Assembly: GCA_012026795.1 (NCBI GenBank)
Contig: VEPM01000026.1
Coordinates: 1 to 58,409, forward strand
Direction of reading: 5' to 3'
DNA: 58,409 bases
Origin: Candidatus Methanoperedens sp.
Lineage (GTDB): Archaea; Halobacteriota; Methanosarcinia; Methanosarcinales; Methanoperedenaceae
A program made the position numbers and the translations under genes. Positions 8,144-16,330 of this stretch are shown piece after piece. The notes beneath the pieces are model-generated. The model saw nothing but the letters and a program-made list of their open reading frames with translations. It did no database searches and was not told the DNA's origin. The number at the start of each line of letters is the position of its first letter. The stretch's first letter is position 1.

Positions 8144-9796
8144 ATGGACACAAAAGTCATATTCCATTGCCTCGGGATCTCACAAAAAAACTATTTTATG
8201 AATTTTGTGATCCCGATAACCATTTTAGCGTTTTTATTTCCAGTTGTAATGCTGTTAATTGTTCCTTCAGTCATGGAAGGAGTTCTTTTCCTGGGTGTAA
8301 TGCTTGTCCCTATTGCACTATTTTCAATCGTGATAATATATCCCATATCAAGCCTGGAAGGGAAAAAAAAGGAAATTGACAATAATATCCATTACTATAT
8401 TACACATATGGGTGTTCTTGCTACATCCCAGATGACAAGGGTTGATCTTTTGCTCAAGCTTTCCCATACTGAAGCTTATGGTTATCTGGCAAAAGAGACA
8501 GGAAGGATATATGCTCTTGTTTTCTACTGGCATGTAAGTTTCCCTGTGGCATGCAGGTTCATAGCCCAGCGGACACCTTCCATTCTTTTTTCGGATTTTC
8601 TTGACAGGATGGCGCATTCTGTCCAGGCAGGACAGGATTTCAGGGAGTTCGTATTATCCGAGCAGGCTGTGGTAATGAAGGATTTTGTGACTATGTACCA
8701 GGACTGTTTAAATTCTATAGATATGATAAAAGAAATGTTCATTTCAATGTGCATGTCTCTTATATTCATAGTAGCATTCGCTATTATCATGCCAATAATT
8801 ACCGGCATGGATTCCATATTACTGCTTGGTGGCGCGATATTCTTATTCATAAGTACGGAATTTGTAATATTGTTATACGCCAGGTCAAAGGTGCCTGCTG
8901 ACAGGATATGGCATACACTTGAGATCGAGACAATTGCCGACCGCAGGATCAAATGGTCTATGCCAGTCTCTTTATCCCTCTGTATAATCGTTACCGGGAT
9001 TGTTGTCCCATTCTCCAATTTACCCACAACTATAATGTTTGCCACTTCGATAACCCCTTTATTACTTACAGGACTGATAGCGCGGACTGAGGAAAATAAA
9101 ATAAAAAGATATGATAATAATTTTGGGGCATTCATCCGTTCTCTTGGTGGGGCTGCCGGGTCAAGAAGCGGACTTATTCTTGAGTCATTGAAAGAATTAA
9201 CTACCCATGATTTCGGTCCGCTTTCAGAAAATGTAAATAACCTGTATAAGAGGCTCAGGACAAGGCTCAATACTCCGCGTTCATGGGAGCATTTCGCTGC
9301 AGGAACGGGGAGTAATCTGATCGAACGCTTTGCAACGATGTTCGTGGAAGGAACAAATGTGGGAGGGAAACCAACTTTAATCGGAGATATCATAAGCCAG
9401 AATTTTATAAGTATACTTTCAATGAGAAAATTGAGATACAGCAGCGCTTCAAGCCTCATAGGCGTGCTTTATGGCATGACCGCAGGAATTGCAGCGACTA
9501 TGTTCCTCGCTGTGTCTATAATTTCAATGCTGGCAAAAATGTTTTCAAATGTTTCGATCCCTGATATCGATATAGGGATTTCAATCGCTACGATATCGGC
9601 TACTAATATTCCACTGATGACAACAATGTTGATGATAATGATGATGTGTCATTCACTTATGTCTGCAATGTTAATAAGAATTGTTGATGGAGGGCATCAT
9701 TTTAATACCTATACTCATTTTGTGGGACTTGTCTGGATTTCTGCGCTGACTGCTGAATTGACACTCCAGGGAATGGGGCCGCTGTTGGGTATGTGA
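8144..9796 (+). CDS. arlJ: Archaellum membrane platform protein ArlJ (FlaJ)
   Basis: A 550-residue polytopic membrane protein of the T2SF/TadC family with hydrophobic clusters near residues 20-65, 205-245, 275-315 and 440-545, and two cytoplasmic helical domains between them. ArlJ is the membrane core on which ArlI acts. The start at 8144 follows GAGGT inside the end of arlI. It is the last gene of the archaellum operon, and a new promoter begins 12 bases after its stop. Confidence 0.93.
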   Translation: MDTKVIFHCLGISQKNYFMNFVIPITILAFLFPVVMLLIVPSVMEGVLFLGVMLVPIALFSIVIIYPISSLEGKKKEIDNNIHYYITHMGVLATSQMTRVDLLLKLSHTEAYGYLAKETGRIYALVFYWHVSFPVACRFIAQRTPSILFSDFLDRMAHSVQAGQDFREFVLSEQAVVMKDFVTMYQDCLNSIDMIKEMFISMCMSLIFIVAFAIIMPIITGMDSILLLGGAIFLFISTEFVILLYARSKVPADRIWHTLEIETIADRRIKWSMPVSLSLCIIVTGIVVPFSNLPTTIMFATSITPLLLTGLIARTEENKIKRYDNNFGAFIRSLGGAAGSRSGLILESLKELTTHDFGPLSENVNNLYKRLRTRLNTPRSWEHFAAGTGSNLIERFATMFVEGTNVGGKPTLIGDIISQNFISILSMRKLRYSSASSLIGVLYGMTAGIAATMFLAVSIISMLAKMFSNVSIPDIDIGISIATISATNIPLMTTMLMIMMMCHSLMSAMLIRIVDGGHHFNTYTHFVGLVWISALTAELTLQGMGPLLGM

Positions 9797-9807
9797 TGAT
9801 AATGAGA

Positions 9808-9835
9808 TCACACTAAATTTCACACTTTTATATAT
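9808..9835 (+). promoter_or_regulatory. Promoter of cheY copy 1 with tandem TCACAC sites
   Basis: TCACAC occurs at 9808-9813 and 9820-9825 (12 bases start to start), directly followed by the TATA box TTTTATATAT at 9826-9835. The arrangement matches those upstream of the archaellin operon and cheY copy 2. The leader to ATG 9907 would be about 45 bases. Confidence 0.6.
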
Positions 9836-9906
9836 ATCTATGTGATTGACCATACATTACTATTAACAGCTTTAAAATATAAAAATCTACATAATGTCGA
9901 GGAAAA

Positions 9907-10269
9907 ATGACTGGAAAAATATTGCTTGTGGATGATGCACCTTTTATGAGAATGATGCTGAAAAAAATCCTTGCTCCGAGTGGAAATGAATTAATTGAAG
10001 CTGTTGATGGATCAGATGGGGTGTCTAAATATAAGCAATATAAACCTGATCTTGTATTCCTGGATATAGTGATGCCAGATGTTGACGGCATAGAATGCCT
10101 GAAACAAATAATGGAATATGATAGTAAAGCCAGAGTCATTATTTGCGGCTCGATAGGGCAGGAGACAGTAGTAGATGAGGCAATTAAAATCGGTGCAGTG
10201 GATTATATTATCAAGCCATTTGATACAGCAAAAGTCCTGGCAGTCCTTGATAAAAATATGCCAGGCTGA
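9907..10269 (+). CDS. cheY: Chemotaxis response regulator CheY (copy 1)
   Basis: A single receiver domain of 120 residues with acidic pair Asp9-Asp10, phospho-acceptor Asp53 in FLDIVMPDVDG, a Ser in ICGSIGQ and the conserved Lys in IIKPFD. All residues needed for phosphorylation by CheA are present. It is about three-quarters identical to copy 2, and the similarity continues into the promoter and leader. It has its own promoter. Phospho-CheY normally signals through CheF to the archaellum motor, but no CheF gene is in the window. Confidence 0.9.
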   Translation: MTGKILLVDDAPFMRMMLKKILAPSGNELIEAVDGSDGVSKYKQYKPDLVFLDIVMPDVDGIECLKQIMEYDSKARVIICGSIGQETVVDEAIKIGAVDYIIKPFDTAKVLAVLDKNMPG

Positions 10270-10312
10270 TCATTCAGACTGCTGAATTGACAGGGTGTGT
10301 AATCATGTAATA

Positions 10313-10340
10313 TCACACCAATATCACACTTTTCTATATA
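10313..10340 (+). promoter_or_regulatory. Promoter of cheY copy 2 / che operon with tandem TCACAC sites
   Basis: TCACAC lies at 10313-10318 and 10324-10329 (11 bases start to start), followed by a TATA box TTTTCTATATA at 10330-10340. Downstream sequence (ATGTGGTTG, then ACTTTAAAACATAGAAATC) is similar to the copy 1 leader, so the promoter was duplicated with the gene. Confidence 0.6.
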
Positions 10341-10424
10341 CTGATGTGGTTGAAAATAGCATGTATATAAAACAATGGATTCAACTTTAAAACATAGAAA
10401 TCAAAAAATAATCTTGGAGGAATA

Positions 10425-10781
10425 ATGGCTGGAAAAATATTACTGGTGGATGATGCGGCATTCATGAGAATGATGCTTAAGAAGATCATTGCACCAACAG
10501 GACATGAATTGTTAGAAGCGGTCGATGGTTCGGATGGTGTTGCAAAATACAAGGAAAATAAACCAAATCTTGTATTCTGTGATATAGTCATGCCAAACGT
10601 TGATGGTATTGAATGCCTGAAGCAAATAATGGCTATAGACAGTAATGCAAAAGTCGTTATGTGCAGTTCGATCGGGCAGCAAACTGTAGTAAATGATGCG
10701 ATCAAGATCGGGGCAAGGGATTTTATTGTAAAACCATTTGACGCTGCAAAAGTTCTGGAAGCTGTTTCTAAAAATATGTGA
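10425..10781 (+). CDS. cheY: Chemotaxis response regulator CheY (copy 2)
   Basis: A 118-residue receiver domain with Asp9-Asp10, phospho-acceptor Asp53 in FCDIVMPNVDG, Ser in MCSSIGQ and Lys in IVKPFD. CTTGGAGGAATA gives a strong ribosome binding site for ATG 10425. It lies 12 bases before cheB, so this copy is the operon member, while copy 1 is transcribed separately. Asn and Cys replacements around the phosphorylation site (PNL, FCD) distinguish it from copy 1 and may tune its kinetics. Confidence 0.9.
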   Translation: MAGKILLVDDAAFMRMMLKKIIAPTGHELLEAVDGSDGVAKYKENKPNLVFCDIVMPNVDGIECLKQIMAIDSNAKVVMCSSIGQQTVVNDAIKIGARDFIVKPFDAAKVLEAVSKNM

Positions 10782-10793
10782 TAAGGTTTACCA

Positions 10794-11855
10794 ATGTCCA
10801 GGATAAGAGTTCTTGTCGTTGATGATTCAGCGTTCATGCGAAAAATCATAGTTAATATTCTGGGATCATCTCCTGATATAGAAATTATAGGCAAGGCAAA
10901 AAACGGACAGGAAGCAATAGAAAAGATAACTCAGCTTCGGCCTGATGTAGTCACTATGGATGTTGAAATGCCTGTTCTTGATGGGTTACAGGCACTTGGT
11001 TATATAATGAGTGAGTGTCCCACTCCCGTTATTATGCTAAGTGGTGCGGAATCGAACCAGGCCGATCTTACTTTGACAGCTTTTCAATATGGAGCAGTTG
11101 ATTTCATCCAGAAACCTTCAGGGAATATAAGCCTTGATATGGATACGAAAAAAGATGAATTGATAAAAAAAGTTAAAGCGGCTGCAAATGTGGCTGTCCA
11201 TAAGCTCGGATTCATAGAAGAAAAGAAAGTAAACGTTCACAAGAAAGAAAAGATCGAATCCGTACCAAGAGTCAGGACTAAAAAACTAATAATAATAGGT
11301 TCTTCCACAGGAGGACCCAGGGCATTACAGCAGGTCATACCCTTTTTACCTTCCAATCTTCATGCTCCTGTTCTTGTTGTACAGCACATGCCTCCCGGAT
11401 TTACCAAATCCCTCGCAGACCGTTTGAATTCCCAGTCCACGCTAAAAGTGAGAGAGGCTGCTGATGGTGATGTCCTGGAGATGGGAACTGTTTATATAGC
11501 TCCCGGGGATTTCCATATGATTGTAAGACAGCAAAATATTAATGGCGATCTCAGGGAAGTAGTCACACTCACAAAGACTGAAAAGGTACAGGGTGTACGG
11601 CCTTCTATTGATGTTCTTCTTAATTCTGTGGCGCCGATTTTTAAAGAAAATACACTTGGGGTAATACTTACAGGAATGGGTTCTGATGGTACAAATGGTA
11701 TCAGGAAACTAAAATCAGAAGGCGGCAAGGTGATAGCCGAGGATGAATCAACATGCGTGGTTTATGGCATGCCAAGGTCTATAATCGACCAGAAACTGGC
11801 AGATCACATTTTACCAATTGACAAAATTGCTCAGAGCATAACGGAAAATATATAG
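10794..11855 (+). CDS. cheB: Chemotaxis methylesterase/glutamine deamidase CheB
   Basis: The 353-residue protein has an N-terminal receiver domain (Asp10-Asp11, phospho-acceptor Asp56 in TMDVEMPVLDG), a linker of about 50 charged residues and a C-terminal methylesterase domain. The catalytic triad motifs are visible: IIGSSTGGPRA (Ser), VQHMPPGFT (His) and GMGSDGTNG (Asp). CheB removes methyl groups from chemoreceptors for adaptation. It sits 12 bases after cheY and 11 bases before cheA. Confidence 0.95.
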   Translation: MSRIRVLVVDDSAFMRKIIVNILGSSPDIEIIGKAKNGQEAIEKITQLRPDVVTMDVEMPVLDGLQALGYIMSECPTPVIMLSGAESNQADLTLTAFQYGAVDFIQKPSGNISLDMDTKKDELIKKVKAAANVAVHKLGFIEEKKVNVHKKEKIESVPRVRTKKLIIIGSSTGGPRALQQVIPFLPSNLHAPVLVVQHMPPGFTKSLADRLNSQSTLKVREAADGDVLEMGTVYIAPGDFHMIVRQQNINGDLREVVTLTKTEKVQGVRPSIDVLLNSVAPIFKENTLGVILTGMGSDGTNGIRKLKSEGGKVIAEDESTCVVYGMPRSIIDQKLADHILPIDKIAQSITENI

Positions 11856-11866
11856 AGGAAATAATT

Positions 11867-13783
11867 ATGGATGACATGGATGAATATAAGGAAATGTTCG
11901 CAGTCGAATCCGAGGAACATCTCCAATCAATGAATGATGCACTTCTCAGTCTTGAAAAAGATCCGGCGAACAGTGAAACAATAAATGTGATGTTCAGGGC
12001 AGCCCATACCCTAAAAGGCATGTCTGCAACAATGGGTTATGTAAATATTAAAGAACTTACCCATAACATGGAAAACCTGATGGACAGGGTCAGGAAGAAT
12101 GAAATAGAGCTTGATTCATCTGCAATAGATGTCCTTTTCGAGTGTCTTGATACACTTGAAAAAATGGTGGAAACACCGGAGAAATCCTCAGAGATTGATA
12201 TTGCTTCTCTAGTTGATAAATTATCAAAAAATAATTCAGGGTCTGTTCCATTAAAGGATGAGCAACCAGTTGTAGCTAATAATGCATCTAATAATCCCGG
12301 GGAAAAACCCGAAACAGGCAATATTTATGAAATAACCGTGACACTTCATGAATCCTGCATGCTTAAATCTGCCAGGTCAACCGTAGTGATGAGAAATCTA
12401 TCTGAGATTGGCGAAATCATTGAAACGGTTCCTTCGATAAAGGATCTGGAAGATGAAAAATTCGATCGGGAATTCAAGGTCATAATTTCGACAACAGAAG
12501 ATGCCAAAAAATTAGAAGATGCAGCAAAAAAAGTATCCGAGATATCAAAAGTGGAAGTTAAACCTCACACAGGCTCTAAACCCAGGGAAAAAGCAGAAGA
12601 TAAAACGAATGTTACTGAGGGAAGTAAGACCTCTATAAAAAGCGTACAAAGTGTGCGGGTAAGTATAGAACGCCTGGATTCGTTGATGAACCTCGTAGGG
12701 GAACTTATTATAAACAAAATCCGGTTAATGCAGCTTGCCAGTGTGCATAAACTGGATGATCTTGAGGAGACGCTTGCCAGTCTTAACCGTCTTACAAATG
12801 ACCTCCAGGAAGAGATCATGGCATCGAGGATGGTGCCTATTGAACAGATATTTAACCGGTTCCCGAGAATGGTAAGGGATCTTGCTAAAAATCAGGGGAA
12901 AGAGATCGATCTGGTCATGGAAGGCGGGGATATTGAACTTGACCGTACAGTACTTGATGAAATTGGAGACCCGCTTGTGCATATCCTGAGGAATTGCATT
13001 GACCACGGTATTGAATCTCCTGAAGTAAGGAAGCAGAATGGCAAGAACGAGAAAGGAACGATCAAATTGACTGCAAGGCGGGAAAAAAATCATGTTGCTA
13101 TTGAGGCAGTTGATGATGGCAAAGGGATGGACCCGCAAAAGATGAGAGAAACTGCTGTAAAGAAAGGATTGATGACACAGGAAGAAGCAGCAAAACTTTC
13201 TGATATTGAGGCGATAAACCTGTCATTTATGGCCGGATTCAGTACTGCTGAGAAGGTAACGGAAATCTCCGGAAGAGGAGTAGGGATGGATGTGGTGCGG
13301 ACAAAGATCGGAGGAATGGGCGGGTCGATCAAACTTGAATCTGTCCTGGGGAAAGGAACATTGATGAGACTCAAGCTTCCTTTGACTGTTGCGATCATTC
13401 ATTCACTGATGGTTAAGGTTGGTTCTGATATCTATGCCATACCTATTACCAATGTTATAAGGGACCTGTCAATTAAGAAAGAAGAAATAAAGACGATCAA
13501 GGGTGAAGAAGTAGTTCTGATACGGGGAGATGTCCTGCCTCTGATCCGGTTACATAATATCTTCGATATTAAAAGCAATGGCTCTCAAGAACTTCTTGTG
13601 GTTGTAGTAGAACGTGCAGGCAGTAATGTAGGGCTGGTAGTAGACCAGGTTATCGGCCAGCAGGAGGTAATAATCAAGAACCTTGATAATAATATATTAA
13701 AGGGAGTTAAAGGATTTGCAGGAGCCACGATCCTCGGGGATGGCAATGTTGCTTTGATCCTTGATGTGGGGACATTATTATGA
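11867..13783 (+). CDS. cheA: Chemotaxis histidine kinase CheA
   Basis: A 638-residue CheA with the standard order: P1 phosphotransfer domain with His47 in AAHTLKG, a P2-like region at about 150-235, the P3 dimerisation helices at about 255-320, an HATPase domain at about 360-505 (N box RNCIDHGIE, G1 DDGKGMD, G2 GRGVGMDVV) and a CheW-like P5 domain at the end. No cheW gene is nearby, so the adaptor must come from elsewhere. The cheR start overlaps its stop. Confidence 0.96.
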   Translation: MDDMDEYKEMFAVESEEHLQSMNDALLSLEKDPANSETINVMFRAAHTLKGMSATMGYVNIKELTHNMENLMDRVRKNEIELDSSAIDVLFECLDTLEKMVETPEKSSEIDIASLVDKLSKNNSGSVPLKDEQPVVANNASNNPGEKPETGNIYEITVTLHESCMLKSARSTVVMRNLSEIGEIIETVPSIKDLEDEKFDREFKVIISTTEDAKKLEDAAKKVSEISKVEVKPHTGSKPREKAEDKTNVTEGSKTSIKSVQSVRVSIERLDSLMNLVGELIINKIRLMQLASVHKLDDLEETLASLNRLTNDLQEEIMASRMVPIEQIFNRFPRMVRDLAKNQGKEIDLVMEGGDIELDRTVLDEIGDPLVHILRNCIDHGIESPEVRKQNGKNEKGTIKLTARREKNHVAIEAVDDGKGMDPQKMRETAVKKGLMTQEEAAKLSDIEAINLSFMAGFSTAEKVTEISGRGVGMDVVRTKIGGMGGSIKLESVLGKGTLMRLKLPLTVAIIHSLMVKVGSDIYAIPITNVIRDLSIKKEEIKTIKGEEVVLIRGDVLPLIRLHNIFDIKSNGSQELLVVVVERAGSNVGLVVDQVIGQQEVIIKNLDNNILKGVKGFAGATILGDGNVALILDVGTLL

Positions 13784-14625
13784 TGAATTTACTATCAGAC
13801 ATCATACATGAAGATGAGAAGGAATTTTCAGAATTAAAGTTGATCATTAAAAGAAAAATCGGGTTTAACTGTGAAGACTATAAACAGCCCCATCTGAAGA
13901 GAAGGCTTGCTGTAAGGCTTCGTGCGACCGAGTCAAAATCTTATAAGGATTATGCACAGATGCTTTCAAAAAGTGAGGACGAGGTAAATAAGCTTAAAGA
14001 AACATTAACTGTAAACGTCACGGAATTATTCAGGAACCCGGAAACATTTGACTCTGTCCGGAATAATGTTCTCCCGGAATTGATCAAACAGAAGGGAATT
14101 AATAATAAAGTTATCAAAATATGGAGTGCAGGGTGCTCAAATGGTGAAGAACCTTATTCGATCGCAATTATGTTGAATGAATTCCTTGGACATTCAATCA
14201 AAAGATATAATATTTCGATCCAGGCTACGGATATTGATGATGACTCCATTGCAAAAGCAGAAATGGCAATATTCCAGCCAAAACAGCTTGAAAAGATAGG
14301 CCAGGAAAGGATCAACCGGTTTTTCATAAAGAAAGACAATAATTACCAGGTCATTGATGAAGTAAAAAAACTTGTGAAAGTCAAACGCCATGACCTTATT
14401 TCGGGACCGAAATTATCAGGTTTTGATATTATATTTTGCAGGAATGTTACGATTTATTTTGAACAAAGTTTACAGGAGGTATTGTATATGAATTTTTATA
14501 ATGCCCTGAATGAAGGGGGATATTTTGTCATGGGAAAGACTGAGACTCTGGTCGGGCCTTCAACCCAGCTTTTCAAACGTTTTGATTTGAAAGAAAGAAT
14601 ATTTCAAAAGAAGGAAAAATTATGA
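13780..14625 (+). CDS. cheR: Chemoreceptor methyltransferase CheR
   Basis: The 281-residue protein shows the CheR N-terminal helical domain, then the SAM-binding motif KIWSAGCSNGEEP at about 112-124 and the family FDIIFCRNVTIYF motif near 215. It methylates chemoreceptor glutamates opposite to CheB. Its ATG overlaps the cheA stop by four bases, and its end overlaps cheC by four bases, so the genes are translationally coupled. Confidence 0.95.
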   Translation: MMNLLSDIIHEDEKEFSELKLIIKRKIGFNCEDYKQPHLKRRLAVRLRATESKSYKDYAQMLSKSEDEVNKLKETLTVNVTELFRNPETFDSVRNNVLPELIKQKGINNKVIKIWSAGCSNGEEPYSIAIMLNEFLGHSIKRYNISIQATDIDDDSIAKAEMAIFQPKQLEKIGQERINRFFIKKDNNYQVIDEVKKLVKVKRHDLISGPKLSGFDIIFCRNVTIYFEQSLQEVLYMNFYNALNEGGYFVMGKTETLVGPSTQLFKRFDLKERIFQKKEKL

Positions 14626-15239
14626 ATGATATAAAAACTCTCACGGATTTCCAGAGCGATGCATTAAAGGAAGTTGGAAACATCGGGATCGGACATGCGA
14701 CAACTTCTCTTTCACAGATGGTAAATAAACAGGTGGGGATATCGCTTCCCGAACTTAAACTGATACCTTTGCTCACGGTGCCAGCGCTTGTAAAGAATGA
14801 AGATCCTGTTGTCGGGATAATACTTGAACTCAACGGGGATGCAAAAGGTTTTGTGCTCCTTTTATTATCAAAACCAACTGCAAAGTTTTTGATAAGGCTT
14901 GTAATTGGTGAAGCCGATGTGACAAAAGGATTCGATGAAATGGAAACATCTGTCCTGAAGGAACTGGGTAATATTATGGGAGGTACATATATCTCTGCCC
15001 TTTCAAATTTCCTGTCAATAGCGATCGGTTTGTCCCCGCCATCGGATGTGTACGATATATCGGACGCGATAATTAACCAGGTTGTATGCCTGATGAGCCC
15101 GGATGTTGAAGATGTTTTATTCCTCAAGACCCAATTTGATATTAATTCTGAAAAAATCGACGGGAAGATATTGATATTTACTGATTCCCACTCACTTACA
15201 AAGATGCTTGAGGCTATCAACAAGCTGGTTGGGCGATAA
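14622..15239 (+). CDS. cheC: CheY-P phosphatase CheC
   Basis: The 205-residue protein contains both CheC catalytic motifs of the E-x2-N type: DALKEVGNIGIGHA near residues 12-25 and SVLKELGNIMGGTY near 110-123. CheC dephosphorylates CheY-P and is stimulated by CheD, whose gene follows after a gap. It is four-base overlapped with cheR. The length and dual active sites fit a class I CheC. Confidence 0.93.
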   Translation: MNDIKTLTDFQSDALKEVGNIGIGHATTSLSQMVNKQVGISLPELKLIPLLTVPALVKNEDPVVGIILELNGDAKGFVLLLLSKPTAKFLIRLVIGEADVTKGFDEMETSVLKELGNIMGGTYISALSNFLSIAIGLSPPSDVYDISDAIINQVVCLMSPDVEDVLFLKTQFDINSEKIDGKILIFTDSHSLTKMLEAINKLVGR

Positions 15240-15338
15240 TTAAATACCGCCAGGTGGGTATATTAATCAGGAATCGACTAGGCTATTTGTTAAATTACAC
15301 CTGGGCATGGATCGGTTGGCTGGAGGGCATAAACCTTA

Positions 15339-15511
15339 GAGCTTGTCTGAAAATTTGACCCACATTTGGTTTTCACACCGATTCGATGCACATAATAGGC
15401 TATAAGTGAGTATCCAGAGGCATTTTTGGACAGGATTACAGGATTTACAGGATGGAAATTAATCCAGTTCATCCTGTAAATCCTGTCCAAAATAAATATT
15501 CAGACAAGCTC
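15339..15511. mobile_element. MITE-like element with TTA target duplication
   Basis: A 173-base element is bounded by inverted termini GAGCTTGTCTGAA (15339-15351) and TTCAGACAAGCTC (15499-15511), extendable to 17 of 18 matching bases, and flanked by TTA on both sides (15336-15338 and 15512-15514). Inside lies a second inverted repeat (15424-15454 and 15470-15492). It has no coding capacity, so it would need a transposase in trans. It lies between cheC and cheD. Confidence 0.65.
15424..15492. repeat. ACAGGATT-type internal inverted repeat
   Basis: TTTTGGACAGGATT and further ACAGGATT units on the left face CATCCTGTAAATCCTGTCC on the right, separated by about 15 bases. The left arm has one more 8-base ACAGGATT unit than the right arm, indicating repeat slippage. 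RNA from either strand would fold into a long hairpin. Confidence 0.7.
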
Positions 15512-15834
15512 TTAGCAAAATCACTTGTATATAATATCAAATATTTAAAATTCAAAAAGATATCTGTACACTATTCTCTCCAGAATGGTTAAGCGGTTTT
15601 CAATAATTTCATTTTTCTGAAGCTCAGTCGACCGAATGGGATCGCCTCGATTTGAACATTTTTGTTGTTGCATTTCATGACCTGCTCAGATGCAGTGGTC
15701 GTCTCATGCAATCCTGAAAATCAAGTGAATAGTTTAAAAACCAGTGTTTTTATAACTATAATACCAATCACATCATAATAATAAGCATTATTATACTGCT
15801 TAGTTATATCTGAATATAGACGAATAATATAATT
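15512..15834. other. Gap between MITE and cheD
   Basis: This stretch has no convincing gene. A 44-codon open frame on the minus strand at about 15593-15724 reads LHETTTASEQVM... and could be a decayed gene end, but I cannot identify it. The cheD promoter is probably the TTTTTATAACTATA box near 15747-15760. It lacks the TCACAC pair seen at the other motility promoters. Confidence 0.4.
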
Positions 15835-16323
15835 ATGGATCCAAAATCTGAAAAGATAGTTATTGGAATTGCAGAACTTGTAGTTGTTCATAATCCTGCG
15901 GTACTTGTTACCATCGGTCTTGGGTCTTGTGTGGCCATCTCAATTCGTGACCCGATAGCCCGGTATGGAGGACTTTCCCATATACTTCTTCCCACTATAA
16001 CTGAGGCAAATAATAAGAGTAATCCTATGAAATTTGCAGATTCGGCCATCGAAATGGTAGTGGAAATGCTACTTGAGAAGGGCTGTCTGAAAAGCAGGTT
16101 AGAAGCAAAGATAGCTGGTGGTGCCAAAATGTTCAATATCGGAAATAATTCCATCAATATAGGGGAAAGAAATGTCGAAGCAGTTAAGAAAAAACTCAGT
16201 GAATTCAAGATTCCTATTATTGCCAGTGATACCGGTTCGAATTATGGAAGGACTGTCGAATTCAATATTGCTACAGGCATCATGACTGTAAAAAGTGCTT
16301 TTCATGAAACTAAGGAAATTTAG
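15835..16323 (+). CDS. cheD: Chemoreceptor deamidase / CheC activator CheD
   Basis: The 162-residue protein carries the CheD signature GLGSCVAISIRDP near residues 26-38 with the catalytic Cys, and the His in GGLSHILLP. The conserved Thr/Ser region IIASDTGSNYGRTVEFN is near the end. CheD deamidates receptor glutamines and stimulates CheC. The gene is separated from the che operon by the MITE-containing gap and must be transcribed from its own promoter. Confidence 0.93.
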   Translation: MDPKSEKIVIGIAELVVVHNPAVLVTIGLGSCVAISIRDPIARYGGLSHILLPTITEANNKSNPMKFADSAIEMVVEMLLEKGCLKSRLEAKIAGGAKMFNIGNNSINIGERNVEAVKKKLSEFKIPIIASDTGSNYGRTVEFNIATGIMTVKSAFHETKEI

Positions 16324-16330
16324 CTATTTA

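Noticed and set aside
8524-9459. Long antisense open frame (311 codons) inside arlJ
   Set aside because: It is a codon-usage shadow of arlJ on the other strand, rich in Ser and Ile without motifs, and arlJ is a clear family member.
15290-15490. Minus-strand open frame in the MITE region
   Set aside because: Its sequence derives from the inverted repeats of the element (repeated NPVNPV-like text), not from a gene.
15593-15724. Possible remnant of a chemoreceptor (LHETTTASEQVM text on the minus strand)
   Set aside because: The resemblance to receptor signalling helices covers about ten residues only, which is too little to support a call.
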